Source: Ehretia macrophylla
Lineage: Eukaryota; Streptophyta; Magnoliopsida; Boraginales; Ehretiaceae
Assembly (NCBI GenBank): GCA_037974665.1
Contig: CM075778.1
Span: 8,731,001-8,795,000, forward strand
DNA length: 64,000 nucleotides
Direction: 5' to 3'
Positions 10,269-22,253 of the stretch are shown piece by piece. The notes below the pieces were generated by a model. That model worked only from the letters and a program-made list of their open reading frames with translations, was not told the DNA's origin and searched no databases. The position numbers were made by a program, and so were the translations under genes. Position 1 is the stretch's first letter. Each line of letters opens with the position of its first letter.

Positions 10269-12221
10269 TCAATAAAAATCGGCATGACCAAGGAATGATC
10301 GGATATCACGCATCGTCTTGGGTACGGGCAGCTTTTCTATTAGCTCGACTTTGGCTGGGTCCACATGGATTCCATCATGTGTAACAACATGACCCAGAAC
10401 TATACCTTGCCTAACCATAAAGTGGCTCTTTTCCCAACTTAGAACCAAATTTGTTTCTACGCATCGGTCTAACACTAGAGAAAGGTGTGTGAGGCACTTG
10501 TCGAAGGTAGTTCCAAATACTGAGAAGTCATCCATAAAGACTTCCATGAACTTTTCGATCATGTCTGAGAAAAGAGCCATCACACATCTTTGAAACGTCG
10601 CAAGAGCATTGCAAAGACCGAAAGACATGTGTCGGAATGCAAAGGTCCCATAAAGGCATGTGAATGTAGTCTTTTCCTGATCTTCAGGAAAGACTGGGAT
10701 TTGGTTATATCCCGAATACCCATCCAGAAAGTAGTAGTAGTAGCCTTGTCTGGCTATTCTATCTAGGACTTGGTCAAGAAAGGGTAAAGGGAAGTGGTCT
10801 TTCCTTGTTTTGGAATTGAGCTTTCTATAGTCAATGCATACACGCCACCCTGTTGTGATGCGTGTAGAAATTAGCTCACCTTTATCATTCGGAACCACAG
10901 TAATCCCAGATTTTTTTGGTACCACTTGTACCGGACTTACCCATGGACTATCAAAAATTGGGTATATAATAGCCGCATCAAGCAACTTAATGATCTCCTT
11001 GTGGATGACATCACCCATCTTTGGGTTTAGTCTTCTTTGAAATTCTCGAGAAGGAGTAACTCCTTCTTCAAGATGAATTTTATGCATACACACAGAGGGA
11101 TCAATGTCTTTCAAGTCAGAAATCGTCCAACCTATCGCCTGTTTATGGGTACTTAGGACCTTTAACAGTTTGTCTTCATGCTCGAGAGTCAAATCTGAGG
11201 TAATGATCACTGGAAGAGTCTCATCAGGTCCTAAGTAGGCATACTTAAGATGTTGGGGTAAGGTATTGAGTTCCAAAATTGGTAGGGACTCAATTGTGGG
11301 ACATTCTGAAACTTCAGGGAAATGAGTTGTTACTTGATCGTCTTTATTTGGATCAACAACAATGGAAGCAGAGGCGACCATTTCAGGAGAAATGTCGCAC
11401 TCATACAAAAGTCGTTCTAACTCAGCTATTTCTTGATTAGGAGTTAGAATCAATTGGGCAAACTCATCTATACATGAGTCAATGGTATCAACATGGAAGC
11501 ATTCTTCTTCCTCATCTTGATTCAATTTGTTGGCTGCATCAGCAACCCTTAGCTTAGTTCTCATGTTCCCAAATGTTAGTTCTATCATACCCGTCCTACA
11601 ATAGATAATAGCATCAACTGTTGCTAGGAATGGTCTGCCTAGTAAAACGTGAGTGGTATTTTTGTTATCAGGGCCTAAGTCCATATCTAACACAATGAAG
11701 TCCACTGGGAATAAGAATTCTCCTACTCTAACGATCACATCTTCTACAATACCTCGAGGTCGTCGCTCAGATCTATCTGCCAATTGGAGGGTCACATTAG
11801 TCGGTGTTAACACTCCAAGACCTAACCTTTGGTAGACTGTGTGAGGGATGAGGTTAACACTAGATCCTAAGTCTAGCAAGGCGCTTTCTATGCGTTGGTC
11901 ATTAATTAAGCATGGAATGGTGAAAGCTCCTGGGTCGCTGCACTTCTGAGGCAGTCCTCTAGTGCAGATATTGCTAACCTTTTCAGTAAGACGGACCTTC
12001 TTAGGAATGGAGTTGGTCCGTCTCTTTTTCACACATAAATCCTTCAGAAATTTGGCATAGGCTGGAATCTGTTGTATTACCTCAACTAATGGCAAATTGA
12101 TCTTAATATCTTTCAGATGCTCTAAGACCTTGAGTTGTTTAGGATCATCAGTCAGCTTTGGACGGGACAGAGCTGTGGGAAAAGGTGCTCGTAAGGATGG
12201 TTCAACTATAGGCTCCACCAT
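10269..12221 (-). CDS. Protease and reverse transcriptase region of the Athila-type element
   Basis: This is a long (650-residue) minus-strand reading. Residues about 100-225 are a retropepsin-like aspartic protease fold (ALLDLGSSVNLIP, LLGRPFLATVDAII). Residues about 390-640 are a gypsy reverse transcriptase: WVSPVQVVPKKSG, WRVCIDYRKLN, FMDDFSVFG with the catalytic DD, and the GHVVTHDGI block. The FMDDF form rather than YIDD is usual in Athila relatives. It belongs to the element at 4908-16055 and is not a host gene. Confidence 0.85.
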   Translation of the reverse strand: MVEPIVEPSLRAPFPTALSRPKLTDDPKQLKVLEHLKDIKINLPLVEVIQQIPAYAKFLKDLCVKKRRTNSIPKKVRLTEKVSNICTRGLPQKCSDPGAFTIPCLINDQRIESALLDLGSSVNLIPHTVYQRLGLGVLTPTNVTLQLADRSERRPRGIVEDVIVRVGEFLFPVDFIVLDMDLGPDNKNTTHVLLGRPFLATVDAIIYCRTGMIELTFGNMRTKLRVADAANKLNQDEEEECFHVDTIDSCIDEFAQLILTPNQEIAELERLLYECDISPEMVASASIVVDPNKDDQVTTHFPEVSECPTIESLPILELNTLPQHLKYAYLGPDETLPVIITSDLTLEHEDKLLKVLSTHKQAIGWTISDLKDIDPSVCMHKIHLEEGVTPSREFQRRLNPKMGDVIHKEIIKLLDAAIIYPIFDSPWVSPVQVVPKKSGITVVPNDKGELISTRITTGWRVCIDYRKLNSKTRKDHFPLPFLDQVLDRIARQGYYYYFLDGYSGYNQIPVFPEDQEKTTFTCLYGTFAFRHMSFGLCNALATFQRCVMALFSDMIEKFMEVFMDDFSVFGTTFDKCLTHLSLVLDRCVETNLVLSWEKSHFMVRQGIVLGHVVTHDGIHVDPAKVELIEKLPVPKTMRDIRSFLGHADFY

Positions 12222-12239
12222 TAGGTTTTTATTCCTACG

Positions 12240-13913
12240 TCAATCTTTCACATCTTTGCTTAAAACCTCAATCTCAGATTCCTCTAATTCCTCAATTTCT
12301 TCTGGAACATCCCTAACCTTTACTCTAACCTGGTTATCAATGGTTTTCCCACTCCTAAGGGTAACTACAACCTTGGCCTGTTCTTGTACTGTCTCAGTTT
12401 GAACAGTACTACACTGTCCTCGTGGATTTACCACGGTCTGAGATGGAAGCTTACCCTCATCTCTCTTACTTAAGGTTTGGGCCATCTGCCCGATTTGTCC
12501 TTCAAGTTTAGAAATAGACTGTTGTTGAACTTGAAACATTTGCATAAGTTTGTCAAATTTGTCATCAGATGATGACTGTGCAGGAGGAAGAGTTGGGACA
12601 TTGTTCCGTTGTGTTCTGAACGGATTGTCCTGTTGGACTGGATAGTAACCAGGAAGGGTATTATTTTGTGGCCTTTGATATTGCTATTAAGGGAATCGAT
12701 TGTCAACATTTCCTTGTTGACTTTGTTGATGAGGCTCAGAGTTTCCTTGTCTTTTTTGATATTGATGTTGAGGAAACTGAGTATCTTGATTCCCTTGTCG
12801 CCACGAAAATGCGGGATTGTCTCGCCAGCCTGGATTATACGTGTTAGAATACGGATTGTAATTCCTTGTATATCCTTGGGCGGCACAGATTTGTTCTTGC
12901 ATGAATTCAGGAAATTGTGAACCGATTGGACAGTCTAGAGTAGAGTGATCTATTGCAGAACATACGGTACAAACTTCCGTGATCTGAGGAGCTGAAGAAG
13001 AAGAAGACCCTAGAGAGATGAATTTTTCTAGTTGATGAGCTAGGGCATCTACTTTGTCAGTCAATTGGGAATTAGAACTAGAGTTAACTTCAAACAATGC
13101 CCTCTTTTGGGGATTTTGGGTGCTCTTACTCTCTCTGTCATCAGCAGTGTTTTGGAGAGAGTCTTCAGCAATATTTTCTATTCTTCTCCAAGCTTCGTCC
13201 GCTGTGAGGTTATAGAAACCTCCATTGCTCATTGCATTAACAATCATCTTATTATGAGGGGTAAGACCTTTGAAGAAATAATACAAGAGTTCGGGACGAT
13301 CAAACCCATGATGAGGACACTGATTCTTAAGATCGTTAAACTTTTCCCATGATTCATGAAATGGCTCTAAGTCTGACTGTGCGAATGTCATGATGCCTGT
13401 TCGCAGAGTAGTAGTCTTAGCCATTGGGAAGAACCTATGTAAGAATTTTCGAATAAGTTCTCCCCAAGAAGTGATCACTCCTGCGTTTAGATGATTTAGC
13501 CATTGTTTGACTTTATCTTTCAATGAAAAGGGAAACAGACGCAGGTGAATATTTTCACGGCTCACATTAGGAATGTGAAGTGTTGTGCATGCTTCAATGA
13601 ATTGCACGATGTGATCGTGAGGATTTTCATTGCTTTTTCCATAGAAGGAAGGAAACATTGGAATAGTCCCTGGTTTGAGCTCAAAATTTATATTGCCAAG
13701 AGCCAGTGGGGCTATGGCAAATTCAGGGGCAAAATCACCTGGTGAAAAATATTGACGGAAAGTCATCAGTTGGTTCACAGGCTGAGCTATAGGAAGAGGC
13801 GGGATATTTACTTCTTGATCTGCCATTGGGAATTTTAACTTCCTACGCAAATTTTTCTCGAGCTCAGGATCAAACGGGGCAAGTTCTGGATCCAAAGAAT
13901 GACGCCCGTGCAT
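12240..13913 (-). pseudogene. Gag region of the Athila-type element
   Basis: The N-terminal 408 residues (12687-13913) contain a retrotransposon gag domain (FYGKSNENPHDHIVQFIEAC, LFPFSLKDKVKQWL, WGELIRKFLHRFFP). A zinc knuckle C-x2-C-x4-H-x4-C (CTVCSAIDHSTLDC) and a glutamine-rich tail follow. A further gag-tail or linker reading with a coiled-coil start (FQVQQQSISKLEGQIGQMAQ) lies at 12240-12545. As a gypsy gag it would form the element's particle. Confidence 0.8.
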
Positions 13914-14370
13914 ACAACGACTTATAAACTTTAAATACGAAATAAAATTACAAGATTAAAAAATATTAATATACTTTACAAGCAGTAATAGATAAAAGCT
14001 CATTGATCAGATGAATCATTAAAATTACTCATTTTCCAATCAATCAAAATTCCTAAATTTTTAAAATTTTTTTTAAAAATTTTTTTTAATTAATTTTTTT
14101 TAAATAAAAAATAATAATAATAATTTTTTTAAAAAAAATAAAAATTAAAATAAATTTTTTTTTAAAAAAATATAAATAAAAATAATTTTTAAAAAATATA
14201 TATATATATATTTATTATTTTATTATTTTATTTATTTATTTATTATTTATTATTTATTTATTTTTTTTAAAAAAAATAAAACGGATAAAATAAACACTTA
14301 AACAAGTTCACAAATACTTTTATCAATAACTAAACTGTACCGTGCTTCCCCGGCAACGGCGCCAAAAACT
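13914..14370 (-). other. Athila-type leader with AT low-complexity tract
   Basis: This is the untranslated leader between the primer-binding site and gag. Bases about 14057-14275 are almost pure A/T (runs of T, TA repeats and 'ttattta' repeats), a simple-sequence expansion inside the element. Confidence 0.75.
14348..14364 (-). promoter_or_regulatory. Primer-binding site of the Athila-type element
   Basis: The minus strand reads TGGCGCCGTTGCCGGGG six bases inside the right LTR. This string is the standard tRNA primer site of Athila/Tat gypsy elements. It fixes the right LTR as the 5' LTR and the element's orientation as minus. Confidence 0.85.
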
Positions 14371-16055
14371 TGATGGGATCGGGTTGTGCGTTAAAATGTG
14401 CGCAAAATAACCAAGTTAAAATACCCGCAAGTGCACGGATCTTTGTAGTGTAGTGTGTTTTGAGTGCGGAATCGTACCACAGGGAAGCTCGCTAGTTTAA
14501 GTTAGTGAAGTAGTGTGAAAGTGTTAAAGCGCTTAAGTGACAAATCGCAAGGTAGGTTTGAGTAACGTGCGAGAAATGTAAACTAACTTAAACTAACTAA
14601 ATTATCTAAGTTATACTAAGTATTAGTGAAATACGATAGGTGGTGATCTAGGGGTTTGAATATGTAAATGAGACAATTAATATAGGTTCGATATCTAGTT
14701 TTTCTAATTCTGCAAGGGCTTAAGCTACAAGCATACACCCGGTTAAGCTAAAAGCTATATACCTAGTTAATCTACTTAGCTTATTTTAACCAAGTACAAC
14801 AAGGCAAACTAAACTAAGAAATTAACCTTACAGATAGAAACTATGGTACAACCTATAGTTTCATGGAATCTATGGTACAACCTATAGACTTATGATTAAA
14901 ACAATTATATGGCACTAAAGTAACGCATTCATAATATTAACTACAAGTATAATATTTATGAAACAAAAGTAAAGCAATCATAACGTCTACTTAAAAGTAT
15001 TACGTATGAAATACTTAATTAAAACAAGCCATACATTGCAATATGAATTGAATAAACTATATCTGAGACCATATATTAAAATACTATCATTTATAATATT
15101 CACCCCTACATATCACTCTACTCACATATAAATGAATACAAGTTATGTAAATAAAAGAGAGTCAAGAAAGGCTCCCCCATATTGACGAAAGCGTATTTTT
15201 GATTCCCGAAATTTGAGCAGAAGTCCGACGCAAAATAGCTATTCGGGCGGAACTAATTTCTCCCGAATAAGAACTATTAGGGATGAGTTTCCCCCGAATA
15301 AGAGCTTTCCTATTAAAAGCTATTCGGGCAGAACCTCTCCCGGATAATAACAACTTGGGTCGGAGTTTCCCCTAAAAGTAGCTATTCGGGCAAAATTTCC
15401 CCGAATAAGAACTACCTAGGCGGGGCTTCCCCCGTATTCTACTACTACTTAATTAACTAAAACTAAAATTTAAAACTAAATAGAATTAACTCGGAATTAT
15501 ATCAAAAATATTGATAATACTCCAAAATTAACTCAAAAATTCTCAAAGGGTTGAAGCTCTATTTATAGGCAAAAATTCTGAAATAGTTGACTTTTTCATT
15601 TGTTGACTTTGACCAAATTGTTGACCGTAGCATTTTCGGGCATTTTTTTATTATTTTGACCCTCAAAACAATATAATTTGGCTAAAATCACGCCACGCGC
15701 AGGACTAAAGTCCTGCGTTGTGCTCAGAATGCTATTTCTACTCGAAAAACTGATATGATTTGTCAAAAACGAACATGGTTCCTATTTGGGATCATCTGGG
15801 TCAATGTTTCGAGTCCGATTTCGTGCTAGTTTCAGCCAAGTTTCTTTTTTATGAGCTTCATTCTTCAACCGCTTCTCATGCTTTCCCATTCTTACTTCTT
15901 GACTTGCAATTTGGATCATTTCGGGCCTGATTCTTCACTTTCCAGTATTTTCTTACATTGCATCGAAAGTATTAAAGTGTTGTATTTATTCCAGAGTTAA
16001 GATGCAAATGCAGTACAAATACCATGGTTTGAGTGCTACAAATACAGTTACATCA
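14371..16055 (-). repeat. Right (5') LTR of the Athila-type element
   Basis: It is the partner of 4908-6591, starting TGATGGGATCGGG and ending TACATCA on the plus strand. A probable TATA box (TATAAATAG, minus strand, plus coordinates 15559-15567) would direct transcription leftward into gag. Confidence 0.88.
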
Positions 16056-16380
16056 GTAAGAAAATCTGACACATTTGATGCATCCAAAAATTTGTACTAA
16101 GGTTAAAAACAGAGAAAAGTTGCAACATAGGAAAGGTTGTTAGAATAAAAAATGATCTTGGTAGGGAATCTGAGAACTTTGCATTTTCTGAATGTTGCAC
16201 TGCACAATGAATATCACATGAGTTTTCAACTCACCCAAAAAAAAATGGTGTAGTTGAAACAAAAAATATTGTTCTAGAATATGTTGCAACAAAACATCAA
16301 CTAGTAGACATTTTCACTAAGGCACTTGACTCTGTGAAATTTGAAGCTTTGAGAAAAGTTATTGGTATTTGTACCAATTA
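16056..16380 (+). pseudogene. Copia element 2 integrase and RNase H remnants
   Basis: Translations resemble the integrase core of copia elements (a GRES/EF-type segment and an ISHEFS..NGVVE segment, about 16130-16265). Directly after these comes the C-terminal end of copia RNase H (VATKHQLVDIFTKALDSVKFE, about 16283-16345). The two are joined with reverse transcriptase missing between them, so a large internal deletion preceded or followed the gypsy insertion. Confidence 0.7.
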
Positions 16381-18091
16381 ATGTTGGCACGTGCATTGAA
16401 ACATGAAAGTGATAAGTCTCAAGTGATGTGAAATTTTAATAATTAAATCAACTTGAGATTTATTTTTTGAACCATACTTCTTGTGCACACTATATTTTGA
16501 TCTGATTGAGAAACTGATTTTAATGGTTTGCAAGTGCAGGAGTTTAAACTTCCTAGTGACTTTGGATATAAAGAGAAGTCTCTTTATCCATTCCTGTACT
16601 CTATTCACTCATGAAAGTGAAACAAAAAAAACAAAAAAAAGAAACAAAAAGAAAAAAAAAGTGGAGATTGAAAAAAGCTACCTAGACCAGATTGAAGCTT
16701 CTTGAGTGAAAGCTACCAAGTCCAATATTCATTTGGAAAATAAAAAAATGTTTGCAATGTGATTAGACGATCAGGTTGTTTGAACAGGTTGTTTTAAATT
16801 CTAAGTCTTGCAAAACCTGATTCTGATGAATTTCAAGAAAGATCTTTATATAGCTTTCACACACACACATGGTTCAAGTATAAATTCTTGTGTGATTTAA
16901 GTATATAATAAATCTAATTTCTTGTTGATGACATCACGATTAATGTGGATTGTATGTGACATTCATTTATTTGTTGTTTGAGAAATATTTCATAAGTTTG
17001 AGTGCTTAAGTGACTGATTGGTGAAGTAATGTTGCAACATGGGCTGAAACAATCTTTTTCAACTAAACTTGTGTCGTAAGAGAAAAAAAAATGGGAAAAT
17101 AAGTTTTTCTTTGACATCAATTCTGTTTGTTGACATGACAGATATATGTTGACATTGGTAAGCTAAAAAGTTGTGAGTATTCAAGAGAGTTTGAGTTCCA
17201 TAAAACTTGTGGCATTGTTGCATGTTAATCTAGGACTCTAATCATTGAAAAAAACTCTTTCTTCTAGAAAGTTTGCTCATCTAAGGGTTTTTTTTTTTGT
17301 CTCATATGGATTTTTCTCTCATCTATTCTCTACTCACCATTTCATCTTCTTGAGAAAGTGCAAGGGCATTGTTTTACATGTTTCTTGAAAGCAAGCATGA
17401 TATCCACTCGTTCAGGAGTTTTCTCCCAAGTTTTTGCAGGGTTAGCATAAAGTAGATATTCAGGGGGAGCCTCGAGCTAAAGGGCATGTTGGACCAATTT
17501 TTGCAACAGCTTCCGATGTGTTCTTGCAATAGGTACAGAAACATCATAGTGAAGTCTATGAGCTGTACAATGATCAAGCCACTATTAAAGCTAATCAGCA
17601 GACGATCATGGCTGATCTTGAGAAGTTGATGGAAGGATAATAGACCCTACTTGATTTCGTCTCCAAATCCGTTGTTTGAATGTTCATTTGCTTGATGATT
17701 ATTGCTCTGATACTTTACTGGTTTTAGTTTTGCTCTAATACTTTGCTATATTTACATTCTACTACTTTGCTCTGGGTTCATATTTCTGTTTGATGTTTGA
17801 TGTTATGCTTCTATTGCTCTGATACTCTATTCTACTACTTTGGTTTCTTTTGTCAAAAGGGGAGACACAAGACAATGGTTTATGTTTATGTTTTAAAGAT
17901 TTGCTTTGCTTCCATGACTTCTATGACAATGGTTGACTCAATTGGAAGGCTGGTTTATAATTGTTTGGTTTATGTTTTAAGCTTTGCTCAATTATGAGTT
18001 ACCTTGCTAAGGGGGAAGTTGTTTACATTGCTTATTTTGAAGTTAACCATTGCTTGTGAATTTTTGCCAAAACAAAGCCAAAAGGGGAGAT
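16381..18091 (+). other. Copia element 2 3' non-coding region
   Basis: No gene is visible. Purine tracts of the type AGGGGGAG occur near 17462 and 18010, and the tract CAAAAGGGGAGAT at 18079-18091 abuts the LTR. This is the same Sirevirus-like pattern as in element 1. A decayed downstream ORF may lie around 17340-17640 but cannot be supported. Confidence 0.55.
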
Positions 18092-18947
18092 TGTTAAGAT
18101 CTTATTTTTATTTTATTATTGTTGGCTGTGTTTTGCAAAAATTATGGATATTGCGTGTGGTAGTTTGAGCTTGCAGGAATCTTTGAAGAAGTCACGATCA
18201 GGAGGGATTCAAGTTCAGAAGAGTTCTAATGCTAGGAGTATTCTTGAAGAGTCTGTGAACAATATCTTAGAACTAATGTGATAATGTGAAATAGGTCAAG
18301 GTTATCAAGAACTCTTGTGCTAAATTGGATTACCTTGAAGACTCTCTTGCTTGTACTCAACTTCCTCAGCAAATCCTTCAAATAGGCGTGACGATTCCAG
18401 TTAAAAGATAGAGCGAGCTGTAAGCAGAAAATAATGAACTGAATCGTGAGTTAGTTATAGGTTGTCTGTGTCAGGTCATGTTGCAACATATTGTGTAACA
18501 GAGTGTACTGAATGTTTTAATTAGTGTTACAACACAGTATGTTTTTGTCATATGTATTGACCAATCCATCTAGAGTTTCAAGACTCTTTTATTTATGTTT
18601 TAGTATACATTCTTCAGGAGAAGAAGGTGTGTTATCGGGAGAGAACTTTTGTAAGTTGAGGGGAGCTCACCAAACTAGAAAATCTACTAAAGGAGTCTTA
18701 CACCTAGGTGACAAGGGTTAAGAAAGAGTCTTCAATTGCATAAGTTTCCATTGGTGTCTGTAATCTCTTGAAACTTAGTGGATTGATTTGTTGGCCAAGG
18801 GGTGGCAGGATGGACGTAGACCAAGTTGGTTGAACCACGTTAAAATTTCCGTGTTCTTACTTTTGTTGTAACAAATTTACTTTCCTGCAAGTTTACTTAG
18901 TTGGTTTGTTTAATTATCAAATTGATTAAAGAGACCAGAAACTAACA
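18092..18947 (+). repeat. 3' LTR of copia element 2 (856 bp)
   Basis: It begins TGTTAAGATC right after the purine tract and ends AACTAACA, so the outer TGTTA/TAACA are inverted. A U5-like block (ttggttgaaccacgttaaaatt) lies near 18820. It differs from the LTR of element 1 and so supports two separate elements. Confidence 0.72.
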
Positions 18948-19420
18948 ATAAGGATAATTGAGACACAATATTTTTACGTGGAAAACCCTCAAACAAATCG
19001 AGGGAAAAACCACGGGCAAGTAAAAGAGGATTTTCACTATGATGTAAGAGTATTGTACAACACCTTCTCTCTAATACAAGGAGAGAACTATATCACTCTC
19101 TCTAATAATAGAAGAAACTAAACTCTCACTCAAAGAACAATAGAAGAAGAAAGAGCACTTAAGAAAAACTCATAATGTTTTCTCTCTGTTTTGGGATGAT
19201 TTTGTTGGTGCAAATGAGCCTCTATTTATAGGCTCATTTGATTACTATGCAAATAATGTTTTTCTATTTTTGCCCCCAGTATCATCATTTCACTTTTTCT
19301 TCTTTTTCTTCACTTTTCCTTCTTTTATTCTTTTGACCACTTTTCCACTGAAAGTTGGTTTTGCTTTCGGTAGGTTGGTGCAACACAAAGGTGGAGATTG
19401 TTAGCATTGTGGCCCGTATT
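18948..19420 (-). repeat. LTR-like repeat, older copy of the solo LTR at 57090-57597
   Basis: Bases about 18960-19260 match 57160-57460 in the same orientation (acgtggaaaaccctc, accacgggca, tttcactatgatgt, ccttctctctaata, ctatttata). The minus strand has a TATA-like CCTATAAATAGAGGC. It is probably a diverged copia LTR. After it, GGTGGAGATTGTTAGC (19390-19405) looks like a polypurine tract plus another LTR start, but no far end is clear. Confidence 0.5.
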
Positions 19421-20355
19421 CTTAATGGGCTTGTTTGTCCTATTTATCAATGTAGTAAAATCTTCTCATTTCTGCATGTGGATATAGACTTTGTTGAACC
19501 GTGGTAAATATTATGCCTATCTTATTTTTGGTTTACAATTGATTCAAACTCCTTGATCTTTAACATATGGAAGTTAGACTTCTCTAATTAAAATCTCAAG
19601 ATTTCTCGATTGAAAGGATTAACAAAGCCAAAATTATCATTAACCATAAGGCCACGTGTGTAAGTTTATGGGTGATCGTAGGATAGATCATGAGATGAAA
19701 GTAGAAGTAGCCATTGGCGATTACAATTTGGAATAATTTTTGGTCAGCCCGAACTAACTGTCAACTCACTCATATACAAGTGAACTCCATAGCATGTAGA
19801 ATCCACCTCATATCTCTAAGGTTGATGGTTAGCCCAAGGTGACTAAAGAATTTTCATACAATTTGTCTTGGTTTATCCTTAAAAGTTGTTAGAGGACACC
19901 TAACTGTTAGTAAGGACGATCGACGGTTATTAGGCATGTAGTGTCCTATTAATTCATTATATAATTCATGAGGCACAACAGAGAAAGACAACACAACCAC
20001 TCAAACAAGCATGTGTTGGATCACTTTTAGTAGGAGTAGGCTCACTACAATTGGTGACTAATATTCTTTGTTTCCAAACGTTATTTCTTGATCATTGAGG
20101 CTATCAAAATCTAAGACCCCAAACAAATTCAAGTCACTTATCATCAATGGTCTTTATGACAAAATCATTAGACTAATAATCTCTCGAGAGTAAATACATT
20201 CAAAATTCTCAGACACATAAAGAGATAAACAAATGGATTATTATTTAGTCCTTTTTATATTTTTATTATTTATTTATGTTTTTCTAGGTCCCACACATTT
20301 AGGCTGCTGTTATATTGAGTGAATTGATTTGTTCAACTATGCCTTTAATCTGTAG
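19421..20355. other. Unassigned intergenic sequence before kinase remnant 1
   Basis: The first ~100 bases may be LTR-derived (tgttagcattgtggcccg start). The rest shows no ORF or repeat partner I can recognise in the window. The kinase N-lobe exon expected here is absent. Confidence 0.5.
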
Positions 20356-22253
20356 GTCAAGGTTCTTATAAATGTTAGTCATAAAAACTTAACCTCTATG
20401 GTTGGATACTGCACCGAAGATACAAATATAGCAATTATTTATGAGTACATGGCTAATGGAGATTTACAAAGTCATCTCACAGGTACTTTATTTGATCATT
20501 TGGCTCATCAATCATTTAATCTCCAGGTTAAGGTCCTTATAAATGTTTATTCGATGTTGATTGACAAATCTTGTGTGCAGATAAAAATCAATGAAATGTT
20601 TTGAGTTTGCGAGAGAGACTTCAAATTGCAATAGATGCTGCACTTGGTGAGACTTTAAAGTTCTTTTCTTCTTACATCCTTTCTCAAGCATTCTATTTTT
20701 TTGAAGACAAGGGAAACCCAGCTTGTGAAGCTTGACCACTGTATTATCTAGTGAAGCTCGACCACCAACTAGTAAAACCCCAGTTGCTAAATGGCATGTG
20801 GTTACTTTGAGAAACGATATTGTTGAATAACTGTAGGATTTGAGTATTTGTACCACGGATGCAAGAGACCCATAATTCACAGAGACATCAAATGTACCAA
20901 TATCTTCTTAGATGACAAGTTCCAAGCTAAGTTAGCTGATTTTGGATTGTCTAGAGCTTTTCCAACCAATGGTGGCGCTCATCTTTCCACTGTGGTTGCT
21001 GGCACTCCAGGGTACCTCGATCATGAGTAAGTAAATCACATAAGCAAACCATTTCCAAGCATATTATAACTTTATTTATTTGGAATGAATAAAATAAACT
21101 TTTCTTTAAACATTTAAACTTTTAAACGAGATAGTCCATTCACATTACTATAGAGCCAAATCAATAAAATGTCTTATGCTCGAACCTTGTTGTGGTTTAA
21201 AGGAAATAAAAGTCCACATGCATTGCTCAATAAAAAGCAACATTGTTTGCATTTAAGGTGATATTTTAGAAATAATAAATAAATAAAACATAATCCTCTT
21301 TAATAACTTTACTTTTTTTACGTTGGGGACAAGCTTAATTATATAATTCATTAAGCCATTTTCTTTAGCACATTTATATATTATAGATGCGAGCACCAGA
21401 CTGATTAATTTGGGTGGCTAACTTGATTTAAAGATCTACTATTGATAAATCTTGTAAAGTATATTTAAGGTTTTAATATAATTCCTCATATTGTTGTTGC
21501 TCTAGTTTAGATTTGATTTAAAGAATTATTAGATATTAGTTTCTTGATTTTCTTATTAGACTAGTTTACAGGTATTCTTATTAGATTAATTTCCATATTG
21601 TATGACGTTCTATTAGTTTAGTTTTCTATTTAGTAGGTCACAAAAGTTTTCTCTCACTACTGTGCAACTTCAATGAATTGATAATTTTAATTGTATTTCA
21701 CTATCACCGTAATTTCAAGATGTAGATATTTCATGTTCCTTTCTTCTAGACCTATCATTGATGGTGGCTCTTATATAGTCCAAGATACAGATATTCCCAA
21801 CATGTTTTCTCTAATCTCTTTTTATTTTCTTTAAAAAAAAATCGACATATTTTGAATTGCAGGTACTACATATCAACCAGAATAACAGAGAAGAGTGATA
21901 TTTATAGCTTTGGTATGGTTCTGTTGGAGATATTCACAAGTCGACCGGCGATTAAAAATGAGCCGGATCCAGTTCATGTAATATACTGGGTTAATACAAT
22001 TCTTAAAGAAGGGGATGTAAAAGTAATTGTTGATTCAAGATTGATGGGGGATTTTGATGTTAAGTCTGCCTGGAAAGCTATAGAAATTGCGATGGCTTGT
22101 GTATCTCGTGATTCAACTAATAGGCCAACCATGAATCATGTAGTGATGGAATTAAAGGAGTCTTTGGCAATGAAGATGACTCGAGGAGAATCAAAAACAA
22201 CGAATACAATTGGTTATATGTCTCCTGATTCAGTGAGCCCCTTGATCAAGTAG
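20356..22253 (+). pseudogene. Malectin-type receptor kinase remnant 1 (kinase C-terminal exons)
   Basis: Four exons fit plant splice sites: 20356-20482, 20581-20646, 20837-21026 and 21863-22253. They encode the middle and C-lobe of a Ser/Thr kinase. The features are INVSHKNLTSMVGYC and YEYMANGDLQ, then catalytic loop [16 protein letters not shown], activation-segment end GTPGYLDHE, and C-lobe SDIYSFGMVLLEI, ending in PLIK and a stop. The exon set and wording match the LRR-I (malectin-like) receptor kinases of plants. The ATP-binding lobe, membrane span and ectodomain are missing upstream. The 66-bp exon contains an in-frame TGA where remnant 2 has [12 protein letters not shown] has become LDHE. 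It is a 5'-truncated pseudogene; the three other exons are open, so decay is recent. Part of the first exon start (aggt-aaggt-cttataaatgtt) recurs at about 20524-20548. Confidence 0.82.

Larger units (their letters stand above)
4908..16055 (-). mobile_element. Athila-type Ty3-gypsy element with two LTRs (11.1 kb)
   Basis: The element reads on the minus strand. It has near-identical LTRs (4908-6591 and 14371-16055) whose ends are inverted (TGATG..CATCA), a primer-binding site next to the right LTR, gag, protease, reverse transcriptase, RNase H and integrase in gypsy order, and a purine-rich tract by the left LTR. Flanking pentamers gtaaa (4903-4907) and gtaag (16056-16060) are a probable target duplication with one change. 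The gag, the PBS matching TGGCGCCGTTGCCGGGG and the FMDDF reverse-transcriptase motif point to the Athila clade. By eye the two LTRs differ by several per cent, so it is young to middle-aged (a few million years at usual plant rates). The coding region carries roughly half a dozen breaks. I saw no env-like ORF. Confidence 0.88.
3122..18947 (+). mobile_element. Ty1-copia element 2 (Sirevirus-like), gutted and split
   Basis: Element 2 supplies the gag-like sequence at 3122-4907, short integrase and RNase H remnants at 16056-16380, a long 3' non-coding stretch, a polypurine tract (18081-18091) and a 3' LTR (18092-18947). It is interrupted by a gypsy element (4908-16055) and on its left by copia element 1. 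Most of protease, integrase and reverse transcriptase is absent, so it is an old, heavily deleted copy with several breaks. Its own 5' LTR should lie upstream of the window if the nested-insertion reading is right. Confidence 0.75.

Noticed and set aside
12609-12920. Plus-strand ORFs opposite gag (also 13065-13352 and 13545-13745)
   Set aside because: Antisense shadows of the Athila-type gag.
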